Shown here in pieces: positions 1-8,697 of a DNA stretch of 64,000 nucleotides. The DNA is from Sphingopyxis flava. GTDB taxonomy: Bacteria; Pseudomonadota; Alphaproteobacteria; Sphingomonadales; Sphingomonadaceae. The notes beneath the pieces are model-generated. The model was not told the DNA's origin. It worked only from the letters and a program-made list of their open reading frames with translations, and ran no database searches. Made by a program: the position numbers and the translations under genes. The stretch is taken from contig NZ_FUYP01000009.1 in NCBI RefSeq assembly GCF_900168005.1, forward strand, positions 91,156-155,155, written 5' to 3'. Each line of letters begins with the position of its first letter. Position 1 is the first letter of the stretch.

Positions 1-55
1 TCAGCAAGACCCCGCCCGCGCGCGGCGTTCCAAGATCGCACCAGGCCTCGCTCAT
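1..55 (-). CDS. N-terminus of a gene downstream of ispE, possibly N-formylglutamate amidohydrolase (partial)
   Basis: Only the first 18 codons lie in the window; the frame stays open to the edge. Translation starts at the ATG at 55 inside an ATGA overlap with the ispE stop, so the gene is probably translationally coupled to ispE. The visible start reads MSEAWCDLGTPRAGGVLL. A GGVLL segment about 15 residues in resembles the first beta strand before the ADHAS-type motif of N-formylglutamate amidohydrolases, but the diagnostic part lies outside the window. The reading frame is clear. The function is a guess. Confidence 0.4.
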   Translation of the reverse strand, partial: MSEAWCDLGTPRAGGVLL

Positions 56-900
56 CGCAGCGCCCCTGCCATCTGCCACCATTGGGGCCTGCGCTCCTTC
101 AGATAGCGAGCGGCTGCATCGCGTTCGGCGGGCGCGTCGAACAGCGCGAAACAGGTTGCACCCGAGCCCGACATGCGCGCGAGCCACGGCTTCAGTCCGC
201 CAAGCTCGGTCAATATTTCGGCGACCGCGGGACATTGTGCGATCGCCGGGCGCTGAAGGTCGTTGCGCGCGGCGAACAGCTGCGCGCGAAGGTCTGCGCC
301 GGTGAAGAGCGGTCCACGGTCGGTTCCGTCCCAGGCCGCGAACACCGGCCCGGTGGCCACAGCTTGCCGCGGGTTCACCAAAAGCACCGGCGTTCCGGCA
401 AGCGCAATTTCCGGCGCTGGGACGAGTTCAGACCCGGTCCCGATGCCCAGACAAGTTTCGCTGGCAATGCAAGCAGCGACATCTGCGCCGAGGGGCGCCA
501 CCAGTCGCGCGAGCGCCGCATTGCCAAGTTCGGGGAGGAAATGCCGCCGCACGAGCCGCGCCATGGCGGCCGCATCCGCCGACCCGCCACCGATCCCCGC
601 CGCGACAGGCAATGTCTTGGTCAGCCGCACCGCAAGCGGCGGGACGCGCGCTGCTCCATAGCGCCCGCGCAGCAAGGCGACCGCGCGGAGGACCAGATTG
701 TCAGTGCCCGTGCTTAGCCCGGCTGCGAACTCGCCCGCAATCGACAGCGTATCGGCGCTGGAAATGCCCGCCTCCAGCGTGTCGCCCCCGTCAACGAAGG
801 CAAACAGCGTCTCGATGTCATGATAATTGTCGGGGCGCCTCGCCCGCACATGCAGCGCGAGATTGATCTTCGCCCAGCCCGCTTCGGTGAGGCGCGTCAT
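52..900 (-). CDS. ispE: 4-diphosphocytidyl-2-C-methyl-D-erythritol kinase
   Basis: IspE phosphorylates the 2-hydroxyl of CDP-methylerythritol with ATP in the MEP (non-mevalonate) isoprenoid pathway in the cytosol. The 282-residue product has the family's usual length. It shows the N-terminal AKINLAL strand, the GHMP-kinase glycine-rich ATP loop PVAAGIGGGSADAAA at about residues 98-112, and the C-terminal MSGSGATCFALF motif. The open frame extends to 1029, but homology begins at the ATG at 900, which overlaps the stop of the upstream TPR gene by 4 bases (ATGA). It sits between that TPR gene and a partial downstream gene in an apparent operon. Confidence 0.95.
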   Translation of the reverse strand: MTRLTEAGWAKINLALHVRARRPDNYHDIETLFAFVDGGDTLEAGISSADTLSIAGEFAAGLSTGTDNLVLRAVALLRGRYGAARVPPLAVRLTKTLPVAAGIGGGSADAAAMARLVRRHFLPELGNAALARLVAPLGADVAACIASETCLGIGTGSELVPAPEIALAGTPVLLVNPRQAVATGPVFAAWDGTDRGPLFTGADLRAQLFAARNDLQRPAIAQCPAVAEILTELGGLKPWLARMSGSGATCFALFDAPAERDAAARYLKERRPQWWQMAGALR

Positions 901-2525
901 GGTGCAACGGTTGCGGGCGTGAGCCCGTCGCGAAGCTTTGCGGCGATCCGTGTCGCCATGTCCGCCTCCGCGGTCAGCGAAGCGGCTCGCCAGACATAGC
1001 GCGCCGAAAAGCGGCGCCCTGCTTGCCAATAGGCGTCGCCGAGATGCTCGACGATGACGGCATTTTCAGGATCACCGCGCTGCGCCTTTTCAAGCAGCGG
1101 CACGGCATCCTCGATCCGTCCTGTCAGAAAATAGGCCCAGCCGAGCGAGTCGGTGATGCTCGGGTCCTGCGGCTCCTTCTGCCATGCCGCTTCGATCCGT
1201 CGCAGCGACCGCTCGACATTCTTGCGCCGTTCGAGCGCCGAATATCCTGCAAAGTTCAGCACGGTCGCATCGTCGGGCCGCAGAGCGACGGCCTGCTCGA
1301 TCAGGGTCTCGGCTCCATCCCAGTCGTCGGCTTTCAGCAGCAAGTCAGCGCGCGAGATCAGGAGGAGGGCGCGAAGCGCGATATCCTCCTCTCGCTCGCC
1401 AAGTCCCGCTTCCAGTCGCGAGTAGGCGCGCAGCGCCGCATCGCTGTCGCCCGATCGGCGCGCGAGGTCGGCGAGGCGAAGGAGGAGGCTGCGCGGTTGG
1501 CCGTCCCCCTTCACCGCGGCTTCGGCCGCCGCCAGCGCGCGCGTCACCTCGCCGCCGTCGGCGAGCAACTCGGCGCGGCGCAATCCGAGCACCGGGGGTA
1601 GCGGCTCGCGCCCTCCGGACAGCAGGGCCAACGCGCTCTCCCGCTGGCCATTCCGCTCGAGCGCCTCGACCAAAGCGGTTCGAACCTGCTGATCCTCCGC
1701 GTTCAGCCAATGGGCCGCGCGCGCAAAGAGCAGCGGGACCGCGGGCCTGCTATGCGGCGTGCGCGACAGACCATCGGCAAGCAGTCCCAACCAGTGGGCG
1801 ACCCCTGCGGGGGGCGATGAAACCGGCTGATCGGGCAGCAGCAAGAGTGGGTCGTCACGCTCTCCCGCGGCGAGTGCGATGCGCCCCCGAAGTTGCTTGG
1901 CGGCGGCTGTCTCGCTCGCCCGATCGAGCGAGGCTGCGACGCGCAGCGCGACGAGCTGACTTGAGCGGTCGCTGAGCATGATCGTGTCGACCTGTGCGAC
2001 GGCATCGGCAGGTCGCCCCGCTGCCAGCTCAACGAGCGCCGCCTCGAGCAGGAGCGCGGGTTCGGGGCGCGCGGCGGGGCTCGCGGCGATCAGATGGCGC
2101 TCGGGATTGGGCGCGCGCGCGCCCACGTCGATCCAGGCATTGATCGCGGGGGTAATGAGCCTTGCCACAGCATCGACCCCAGCCTTGTCGGGGCGTCCCG
2201 CCAAAAGGGCGCGCGCGCCCTTCCAGTCCGATCGGCGAAGCGCGTCGACAAGCAGTACGAGCTGCGCATCGAACCGGCGCTCGCCGCTTTTCCAAAGCGC
2301 TCGAGCCGCGCCGCGGGCGGCGACGAAATCACCGGCCTGGATCGCTTGCTCGAGGATCTGTCCCCGCACGCCGGGAAGATCGGGGGCAAGGCTCGCCACT
2401 GTTTTCAGCTCCGACAGCGCGGCGGCAGGTTCGCCCGCCTCCTGGGCGAGCCGTGCGCGAACGAACGCGTTCAGGGCCCCGCCACCACGATCGGCCTCCG
2501 CATGGGCAGGGGTCGCAGCAAGCAT
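897..2525 (-). CDS. TPR-repeat protein, probably exported
   Basis: This product of about 542 residues is rich in Ala, Leu and Arg and built from helical repeats. The region around residues 395-500 shows clear tetratricopeptide repeats (for example AVALRPDDATVLNFAGYSAL), so it is probably a protein-interaction scaffold. The ATG at 2525 gives MLAATPAHA, which looks like only the end of a signal peptide. In-frame codons upstream encode basic residues and a hydrophobic run (K-A-A-R-S-V-A-I-L-T-T-V-A-A), but there is no ATG, GTG or TTG there. The true start may be non-canonical, overlapping the ETF-QO stop region. It lies between ETF-QO and ispE on the same strand. No specific function is recognised. 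Confidence 0.8.
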   Translation of the reverse strand: MLAATPAHAEADRGGGALNAFVRARLAQEAGEPAAALSELKTVASLAPDLPGVRGQILEQAIQAGDFVAARGAARALWKSGERRFDAQLVLLVDALRRSDWKGARALLAGRPDKAGVDAVARLITPAINAWIDVGARAPNPERHLIAASPAARPEPALLLEAALVELAAGRPADAVAQVDTIMLSDRSSQLVALRVAASLDRASETAAAKQLRGRIALAAGERDDPLLLLPDQPVSSPPAGVAHWLGLLADGLSRTPHSRPAVPLLFARAAHWLNAEDQQVRTALVEALERNGQRESALALLSGGREPLPPVLGLRRAELLADGGEVTRALAAAEAAVKGDGQPRSLLLRLADLARRSGDSDAALRAYSRLEAGLGEREEDIALRALLLISRADLLLKADDWDGAETLIEQAVALRPDDATVLNFAGYSALERRKNVERSLRRIEAAWQKEPQDPSITDSLGWAYFLTGRIEDAVPLLEKAQRGDPENAVIVEHLGDAYWQAGRRFSARYVWRAASLTAEADMATRIAAKLRDGLTPATVAP

Positions 2526-2565
2526 GGCCGCAACAGTGGTCAGGATCGCAACGGAGCGAGCAGCC

Positions 2566-4221
2566 TTACATATTGGGGTAATTGGGGCCTCCGCCGCCTT
2601 CAGGAGTGACCCAGTTGATGTTCTGGGTGGGATCCTTGATGTCGCACGTCTTGCAATGGACGCAGTTCTGCGCGTTGATCACGAACTTCGGGTCGCCCTC
2701 TTCGGCGCCGACGATCTCGTAAACGCCAGCCGGGCAATAGCGCTGCGCGGGCTCATCGTAGAGCGGCAGGTTATACTCGACCGGGATCGACGGGTCTTTC
2801 AGCTGCAAGTGAACCGGCTGGTCCTCCTCGTGATTGGTGTTCGAAAGAAATACCGAGGACAATCGGTCGAACGTCAACACGCCGTCAGCTTTGGGATAGT
2901 CGGGTTTGGACATCATGTCGGCCCGGTAAAGCGTCGTATTGTCGGGGTGATGTTTCATCGTGAAGGGCATGCGAATGCCGAAGCTTTCGAGCCACATGGT
3001 GATGCCCGAAAGAAGGGTTCCTGCCAGATCGCCATATTTTTCCACAAGCGGCAGGACGTTGCGGACGATGCCAAGCTCCTTCTTGACCCAGCTTTCGTCA
3101 TAGGCCGCCTGATAGGCATCGAGCGTGTCGCCGGCGCGGCCGGCAGTGACCGCGGCGAAAGCCGCCTCGGCTGCCATCATCCCCGATTTCATCGAGGTGT
3201 GCGTCCCCTTGATGCGCGGTACGTTCAGAAAGCCCGCGCTGTCGCCAATGAGTGCGCCGCCCGGAAACGCGAGCTTCGGTACCGACTGATAGCCGCCGTC
3301 GCTGATCGCACGCGCGCCATAGGATACGCGCTTGCCGCCCTTCAATATCTTCGCGATCTCGGGATGCGTCTTCCACTTCTGCATTTCCTGAAAAGGCGAA
3401 GTGTGCGGGTTGCGATAGTTGAGCCATGTGACAAATCCCAATGCGACTTGTCCATTGGCCTGGTGATAGAGGAAGCCGCCGCCATTGCTGTTGGAATCGA
3501 GCGGCCAGCCTTGCGTATGGATCACCCGGCCCGGCGCGTGGTTCGCAGGGTCAATGTCCCACAGCTCCTTGACGCCGAGGCCGTACACCTGCGGCTCGCA
3601 ATCGGCGTCGAGGGCAAATTGCGGCTTCAGGATCTTGGTAAGATGCCCGCGCACGCCTTCGGCAAAGAAGGTGTATTTGGCATGGAGCTCAAGTCCGGGC
3701 GCATAATCGGGCTTGTGGCTGCCATCGCGCGCGACGCCCATGTCGCCCGTCGCGACGCCCTTCACCGACCCATCCTCGTTGTAGAGGATTTCGGCAGCCG
3801 GGAATCCCGGGAAGATTTCGACCCCCAGTCCCTCGGCCTGCTCGGCAAGCCAGCGGCACAGATTGCCGAGACTGCCGGTGTAAGTCCCCTTGTTGTGCAT
3901 GAAAGCGGGCGAGATGAACTCGGGCAGAGCGAATTTCTTTTTCTTCGTCAGCACCCAATGCTGGTTGTCGTTGACCGGCACCTCGGCGAGCGGGCAGCCC
4001 ATGTCCCGCCAGTCGGGAATCAATTCGTCGAGCGACCGGGGGTCGATGACGGCTCCTGAAAGGATGTGCGCGCCGACCTCGGATCCCTTTTCAAGGATGC
4101 AGACCGAAAGGTCGCTGCCTGCCTCATTCGCCAATTGCTTGAGGCGGATCGCCGCTGAAAGTCCCGCCGGACCTGCGCCGACGATGACCACGTCATAGGG
4201 CATCGATTCCCGTTCGCTCAC
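2566..4221 (-). CDS. Electron transfer flavoprotein-ubiquinone oxidoreductase (ETF-QO)
   Basis: ETF-QO passes electrons from ETF, reduced by acyl-CoA and related dehydrogenases, to ubiquinone at the inner membrane. The 551-residue product begins with an FAD-binding segment (VVIVGAGPAGLSAA) and ends with a ferredoxin-like 4Fe-4S cluster site (NCVHCKTCDIKDPTQNINW, near residues 515-535). Both are hallmarks of the family, and the length is typical. I chose the GTG at 4221 (protein VSERES-MPYD) because AAAGG lies about 10 bases upstream. The frame is open to 4260, and an internal ATG exists at 4203. It is divergent from the UDG-like gene, with a 16-bp palindrome between them. Confidence 0.95.
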   Translation of the reverse strand: MSERESMPYDVVIVGAGPAGLSAAIRLKQLANEAGSDLSVCILEKGSEVGAHILSGAVIDPRSLDELIPDWRDMGCPLAEVPVNDNQHWVLTKKKKFALPEFISPAFMHNKGTYTGSLGNLCRWLAEQAEGLGVEIFPGFPAAEILYNEDGSVKGVATGDMGVARDGSHKPDYAPGLELHAKYTFFAEGVRGHLTKILKPQFALDADCEPQVYGLGVKELWDIDPANHAPGRVIHTQGWPLDSNSNGGGFLYHQANGQVALGFVTWLNYRNPHTSPFQEMQKWKTHPEIAKILKGGKRVSYGARAISDGGYQSVPKLAFPGGALIGDSAGFLNVPRIKGTHTSMKSGMMAAEAAFAAVTAGRAGDTLDAYQAAYDESWVKKELGIVRNVLPLVEKYGDLAGTLLSGITMWLESFGIRMPFTMKHHPDNTTLYRADMMSKPDYPKADGVLTFDRLSSVFLSNTNHEEDQPVHLQLKDPSIPVEYNLPLYDEPAQRYCPAGVYEIVGAEEGDPKFVINAQNCVHCKTCDIKDPTQNINWVTPEGGGGPNYPNM

Positions 4222-4303
4222 CGATAATACCTTTCTGCAGTCCCCGCGCCGATCATTCATCGCGTTCGGCGCTCATCTTGTCACGAATTGCGATGCCCGC
4301 CAA

Positions 4304-4319
4304 TTGACGCGTCCGTCAA
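4304..4319. promoter_or_regulatory. Palindrome TTGACG-N4-CGTCAA between ETF-QO and UDG-like genes
   Basis: A perfect 6+6 bp inverted repeat with a 4-bp spacer lies in the 119-bp divergent intergenic region, 83 bp from the ETF-QO start and 22 bp from the plus-strand gene start. The size and symmetry fit a dimeric repressor operator. Similar TTGACG/CGTCAA palindromes are associated with fatty-acid or branched-chain amino-acid catabolism regulators in proteobacteria (from memory, unchecked), which would suit ETF-QO. No matching regulator gene is in the window. Confidence 0.4.
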
Positions 4320-4340
4320 CTGCCTGTTTGAAACAAATTC

Positions 4341-5129
4341 ATGGGTGGGCAAAAATCGGCCTTGCTGGCAGAAAGCATCTGCGACTGGTGGTCGCATGCG
4401 GGGGTAGACGCGCTCGTCGGCGAAAGGCCCGCAGGCTGGCTCCTTGCGCCGGCCGCAAATGACCCGGGGTCCAAGGCCCGCCCGCTTGCCCCTGTCGAAA
4501 CCGAACCGCCACCCCTGCCCGCAGCCCTCCAGCGCCCGGCTGTCGAGGAGGCCGTCCCCCAAAAGAAGGGGCCGGTAAGCTTCCCCGACGACTGGAGCGG
4601 TTTTCAGTCATTTCTCGCAGAGCATCCCGACGTTCCGGGGAGCCAGTGGGACAATCGCCGTGTGCTACCGGTGGGCGCGCAGCGCGCCCCCTTGATGCTG
4701 CTCACCGCCTGGCCCGAGATCGACGACCAGCGCGAAGGCGCCTTGTTCAGCGGCGCGCCGGGCAAGCTTCTCGACGCTGCGCTGAAGGCGATCGGGACGG
4801 TGCGCACCGACTGCTACTTCGCCAGCCTCGCCGTCACACGCCCGCCGGGGGGGCGCTGCGATGCGCGTGATCGCGCCGAACTAGAAAGGCTGCTCGCCCA
4901 TCATCTGGCGCTCGCCGATCCTGGAAAGCTGCTGCTGATCGGCGGTGACATTGTGCAAATGGCGGCAGGTCTTGCCCTTCCCGATGCCCGCGGAAGGTTA
5001 CTCGATATTAACCATTCAGGCGGCAGGATAACGGCGGCAGCGATCGCGCATCCTGCGATGCTGCTCGCCCGTCCGGCCCACAAGGCGGCCGCCTGGGATA
5101 GCCTCAAACTGTTCAACCGGGGACGTTGA
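4341..5129 (+). CDS. Uracil-DNA glycosylase family 4-like protein, degenerate
   Basis: This 262-residue protein keeps the outline of the family 4 (Fe-S) uracil-DNA glycosylase fold: LFSGAPGKLLDAALKAIG at about residues 135-152, an RPPGGR segment near 167, a LLLIGG strand near 197, and AHPAMLLARPAHKAAAWDSL at 236-255, matching the family's C-terminal HPS...R.P..K..AW pattern. The motif that should bind uracil (GEAPG) reads TAWPE at about 122-126. The cysteines expected in a KCRPP...C.PYL context are replaced by TRPPGGRCDARDRAEL. It therefore probably lacks the Fe-S cluster and may not be an active glycosylase. The residues before about 80 are Pro/Ala-rich. It is followed after 3 bp by the transglycosylase gene. 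Confidence 0.7.
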   Translation: MGGQKSALLAESICDWWSHAGVDALVGERPAGWLLAPAANDPGSKARPLAPVETEPPPLPAALQRPAVEEAVPQKKGPVSFPDDWSGFQSFLAEHPDVPGSQWDNRRVLPVGAQRAPLMLLTAWPEIDDQREGALFSGAPGKLLDAALKAIGTVRTDCYFASLAVTRPPGGRCDARDRAELERLLAHHLALADPGKLLLIGGDIVQMAAGLALPDARGRLLDINHSGGRITAAAIAHPAMLLARPAHKAAAWDSLKLFNRGR

Positions 5130-5132
5130 CAG

Positions 5133-6902
5133 ATGAAAACCTCGATTGCGGCATTGACCGCTCCGCTCCTTCTTTCCGCCGCGGCGACCACCTCGCCGGC
5201 GATGGCGACCGACGCCGGCGATCGCGCCTTGTACAGCGCGCCGCAGACGGTGCCGGGGATTCTTTCCTCGAAGCAAAGACAATTCTATTCGCAGGTTCTT
5301 GCAGCGATCCGCGGCGAGCGCTGGGCCGATGCGAAATCCATGCTCGCCGAGGCGAAGGACGGACCGCTCGACGATTTCCTCCGCGCCGAGTTCTGGCTGG
5401 CCGCCAATAGCCCGCGCGCTGAAGTCGCCGATCTCATGCCGATTCTCTCGCGCTCGCCCTGGCTTCCCCAAGCAGCCCAGCTGGGGCGTCTTGCCACGCG
5501 GCGCGGCGCGAGCGACCTGCCGGCCCTTCCTCCCGAGACGGCTCTTTCCTGGGCGGGTAGCGCGCCGCGACGTCGCGGCGCCGACACGGTCAGTGACCCC
5601 TTTGCAGCGGGCCTTGCGACGAGCATACCCGAGCGGATCAAGAATGACGACCCCGCGGGCGCCGAGGCGCTGCTCAATGCAGTGCTCGATAAGCTCAGCC
5701 CCGAGGCCCGCGACGAGTGGCGTCAGAAGGTCGCATGGTCTTACTATATCGAGAATGACGACGCGAATGCGCTGCGCCTGGCGGCGGACTGCACCAGCGG
5801 GACGAGCGCCTGGGCGACGCAGGGTGCCTGGGTGCGCGGCCTCGCCTCCTGGCGCATGCGCGACTATCCCACGGCGCTCGCGGCTTTCGACCGCGTTGCC
5901 AGGGAAGCGCCCGACAGCGAATTGCGAGCCGCAGGCTATTATTGGTCAGCGCGCGCCGCCATCGCCTCGGCCCGGCCCGATCTCGTCCAGTCGCGCCTGC
6001 GCGCGGCGGCTGCGAACCCCGAAACTTTCTACGGCCTGCTGGCGCGCGAAACGCTGGGCCAGGAAGCGGCCAGTCAGCGCGAGAGTCTGCGCGCTGATCG
6101 CAGCGCGTGGCGCGCGCTCGAAAAGCAGCCGAATGTCCGCGCTGCGATCGCGCTCGTGGAAATTGGCGAGGACAATTATGCAGGCGAAGCGCTCCGCCGC
6201 CAGGCGCGAATCGGCGATCCGCGCCAGCATGAACAGCTGATCAGCATGGCCGAGGCATTGAGCCTTCCCGAGACTCAGCTCTGGCTTGCGCACAACACGC
6301 CGCAAGGCCGCAAGCTCGCCGCCTCAACGCGCTATCCGCAGCCAAGGTGGGAGCCCAATGGCGGTTGGAAAGTCGACCCGGCGCTGGTCTTCGCGCACAC
6401 GCTTCAGGAATCGCGTTTCCGCCGCGCCGCGGTCAGCCCCGCGGGCGCCTATGGGCTGATGCAGGTGCGTCCTGGAACCGCGGGCGATGTCGCTCGCTGG
6501 GACGGCGACAAGATCAAGGCGGCACTTGAGGATCTCAAGACCCCGTCGGTGAACATGGATCTGGGCCAGCGATATCTTCAGTATCTGAGCCGCGACGCGT
6601 CGACCGGCGGGCTCCTGCCCAAGGTCATCGCCGCCTATAACGCCGGCCCGGCACCCGTCGCCCGCTGGCAGACCGAAATTCGCGATCAGGGAGATCCGCT
6701 GCTATACATGGAATCGATCCCCTATTGGGAAACTCGGGGCTATGTCGGCACGGTGCTGCGCAATTACTGGATGTACGAAGCGCAGCAAGGCAAGCCGTCG
6801 GTCAGCCGCGCCGCGCTCGCACAGGGCAAATGGCCGCGCTTTCCGGACAGCAAGGATCGCATCCGCCTGACCTGGGCTGGCGGCCTTGGCAATGCCGATT
6901 GA
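5133..6902 (+). CDS. Soluble lytic murein transglycosylase
   Basis: This enzyme cleaves the MurNAc-GlcNAc bond of peptidoglycan in the periplasm, forming 1,6-anhydro ends. The 589-residue product begins with a signal peptide ending near PAMA at residue 25. A long helical (superhelical U-domain-like) region follows, then a C-terminal SLT domain. That domain includes [20 protein letters not shown] (catalytic Glu in QES), LMQVRPGTA and an AAYNAGP motif. Its length and layout match Slt70-type enzymes. The stop overlaps the start of moaB by 11 bases, so the two are probably cotranscribed. Confidence 0.92.
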   Translation: MKTSIAALTAPLLLSAAATTSPAMATDAGDRALYSAPQTVPGILSSKQRQFYSQVLAAIRGERWADAKSMLAEAKDGPLDDFLRAEFWLAANSPRAEVADLMPILSRSPWLPQAAQLGRLATRRGASDLPALPPETALSWAGSAPRRRGADTVSDPFAAGLATSIPERIKNDDPAGAEALLNAVLDKLSPEARDEWRQKVAWSYYIENDDANALRLAADCTSGTSAWATQGAWVRGLASWRMRDYPTALAAFDRVAREAPDSELRAAGYYWSARAAIASARPDLVQSRLRAAAANPETFYGLLARETLGQEAASQRESLRADRSAWRALEKQPNVRAAIALVEIGEDNYAGEALRRQARIGDPRQHEQLISMAEALSLPETQLWLAHNTPQGRKLAASTRYPQPRWEPNGGWKVDPALVFAHTLQESRFRRAAVSPAGAYGLMQVRPGTAGDVARWDGDKIKAALEDLKTPSVNMDLGQRYLQYLSRDASTGGLLPKVIAAYNAGPAPVARWQTEIRDQGDPLLYMESIPYWETRGYVGTVLRNYWMYEAQQGKPSVSRAALAQGKWPRFPDSKDRIRLTWAGGLGNAD

Positions 6903-7416
6903 TCCGGCCCTCCCCTTCAAGCCGGTGCGCATCGCAGTCCTGACGGTTTCAGACAGCCGCAGCGCGGCCGAGGACCGATCGGGCGATAGGCTCGAGCAAT
7001 TGCTGACCGAGGCGGGCCACATTCTCGCCGGGCGCGCGATCATCCCCGATGAGGCCGACCTGATCGTGTCGCGCCTTCACAACTGGATCGACGATCCCGA
7101 GGTCGATGCCGTGATCACGACCGGCGGCACCGGGCTCACCGGACGCGACGTGACCCCCGAGGCGCTGCACCGCCTCGACGGAAAGGATATCCCCGGCTTT
7201 GGCGAACTCTTCCGCTGGCTGAGTTATCAGACGATCGGAACCTCGACGATCCAGTCGCGTGCCTGCGCTGTTGTTGCGCGCGGCACCTATATCTTTGCGC
7301 TCCCCGGCTCGACGGGCGCGGTGACAGATGCCTGGGAGGGAATCTTGTCGGCGCAGCTCGATAGCCGGCACCGGCCCTGCAATTTCGTCGAGCTCATGCC
7401 CCGGCTGATGGAGTGA
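6892..7416 (+). CDS. moaB: Molybdenum cofactor biosynthesis protein B (MoaB/MogA family)
   Basis: MoaB proteins adenylylate or bind molybdopterin during molybdenum cofactor synthesis. The 174-residue product shows the family's VLTVSDSR motif near residue 15, [17 protein letters not shown] near 80 (the MPT-binding GGTG loop) and [16 protein letters not shown] near 140. I placed the start at the ATG at 6892; an in-frame TTG at 6886 is less likely. It overlaps the transglycosylase stop by 11 bases. No other Moco gene is nearby, so it is an isolated member of the pathway. Confidence 0.92.
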   Translation: MPIDPALPFKPVRIAVLTVSDSRSAAEDRSGDRLEQLLTEAGHILAGRAIIPDEADLIVSRLHNWIDDPEVDAVITTGGTGLTGRDVTPEALHRLDGKDIPGFGELFRWLSYQTIGTSTIQSRACAVVARGTYIFALPGSTGAVTDAWEGILSAQLDSRHRPCNFVELMPRLME

Positions 7417-7449
7417 TCGCAGACCCCGGCAGGTGACGGGGCGAAGTTT

Positions 7450-7464
7450 GTTCTTTCTTTGTTC
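7450..7464. promoter_or_regulatory. LexA-binding SOS box (GTTC-N7-GTTC)
   Basis: The sequence GTTC, seven T/C-rich bases, GTTC exactly matches the direct-repeat SOS box known for alphaproteobacterial LexA. It lies 24 bp upstream of the GTG start of the radical SAM gene and downstream of the moaB stop, where a promoter for the radical SAM gene would sit. A TTGTTC element overlapping the box could be its -35 sequence. Repression by LexA and induction by DNA damage are therefore expected. Confidence 0.75.
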
Positions 7465-7488
7465 TATTAATTGCGATAGTCTTGGGGG

Positions 7489-8574
7489 GTGCCTGCCAAG
7501 CCCCTTCCTCTCCTCGCCGGCCGCGGCGCGCCCGAAAACCCTCCCCCAGTTCGCACAGGCTCGCTCGCTCGCGAGGCCGACGGCGACTGGCTCGACGCGG
7601 CGGCCAATATCGACGGCGCACCGCCCCGATTGCGCACCACCGTAACGATCGAGCATCCAAAGACCATCATCGCGCGCAACACGTCTCCCGACATCGGCTT
7701 CGACCGCTCGATCAACCCCTATCGCGGCTGCGAGCATGGCTGCATCTATTGCTTTGCGCGTCCGACGCACGCCTTCCACGACCTTTCTCCCGGGCTCGAC
7801 TTCGAAAGCAGGCTGTTCGCCAAGCCGGACGCGGCCAAGCTGCTGCGGCGCGAGCTGGCGAGCCGCAATTACAAGGTCGCACCGCTTGCCATCGGGACCA
7901 ACACCGACGGTTATCAGCCGATCGAACGCGATTGGGGCATTACCCGGTCGGTGATCGAGGTGCTCGCCGAGGCAAGGCATCCGCTGCTCATCACCACCAA
8001 GTCCGATCGGCTCCTGCGCGACATCGATCTGCTGGCGCAGATGGCGAAGGACGAGCTGGTCGGGGTCGCGATTTCGGTGACCACGCTTGACGCGGCACTC
8101 GCCCGCACCCTTGAGCCCCGCGCGCCGCATCCGCAGCGCCGCCTCGCGGCGATCCGCGCGCTCGTCGACGCGGGCATCCCGACGCAGGTCAATATCTCGC
8201 CGATCATCCCCGCGATTACCGACCATGAGATCGAAGCTATCATGGCCGCCGCCGCCGGCGCGGGGGCGATCCGGGCTTCCTATATATTGATGCGCCTTCC
8301 CTTCGAGGTCGCCCCTCTGTTCAGGGCATGGCTGGCAGCGCATTACCCCGATCGCGCCGACAAAGTGATGCATATGGTTCAGGACATTCGCGGCGGCCGC
8401 GACAATGATCCCAATTTCTTCAGCCGCATGAAAGGTCGCGGCATCTGGCCGCAGCTGATCCGCCAGCGAGTAAAGCGCGCAGCGCGCGCCCATGGTATGG
8501 ACCGGAGCTTTCCCGCGATCCGCACCGACCTCTTCCGCCCGCCCGAACGCGGAGGGCAGATGGAATTATTCTGA
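7489..8574 (+). CDS. PA0069-family radical SAM protein (spore photoproduct lyase-like)
   Basis: This radical S-adenosylmethionine enzyme of 361 residues has a Cys-X3-Cys-X2-Cys cluster motif in NPYRGCEHGCIYCFARPTH (Cys81, Cys85, Cys88) that binds the SAM-coordinated 4Fe-4S cluster. The family is related to spore photoproduct lyase, and its substrate is not established. The start is GTG at 7489 behind a G-rich ribosome-binding stretch. A canonical SOS box sits 24 bp upstream, so the gene is probably DNA-damage inducible and points to a DNA-repair role. It is convergent with the acyl-CoA ligase gene. No clear terminator is seen in the 123-bp gap. Confidence 0.9.
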   Translation: MPAKPLPLLAGRGAPENPPPVRTGSLAREADGDWLDAAANIDGAPPRLRTTVTIEHPKTIIARNTSPDIGFDRSINPYRGCEHGCIYCFARPTHAFHDLSPGLDFESRLFAKPDAAKLLRRELASRNYKVAPLAIGTNTDGYQPIERDWGITRSVIEVLAEARHPLLITTKSDRLLRDIDLLAQMAKDELVGVAISVTTLDAALARTLEPRAPHPQRRLAAIRALVDAGIPTQVNISPIIPAITDHEIEAIMAAAAGAGAIRASYILMRLPFEVAPLFRAWLAAHYPDRADKVMHMVQDIRGGRDNDPNFFSRMKGRGIWPQLIRQRVKRAARAHGMDRSFPAIRTDLFRPPERGGQMELF

Positions 8575-8697
8575 CCTGTCCAGGCGAGGGGCATCCCCGG
8601 GGAAAAGGACGCGATCCATTGCGCGTCGGGCCTGCCCGTGCCCAGCGTCTCGCCTTGGCGTCGCGGTGTCCGCCGGGTGCGAGAAGCGCGCGTGGAC

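Noticed and set aside
1978..4059. 693-codon open frame on the plus strand
   Set aside because: It is antisense to ETF-QO and the TPR gene and shows no recognisable domain.
4320..4340. GTTTGAAAC as a PsrA-type operator before the UDG-like gene
   Set aside because: The half-sites are in the opposite order to the GAAAC...GTTTC type and the spacer is only one base, so chance is likely.
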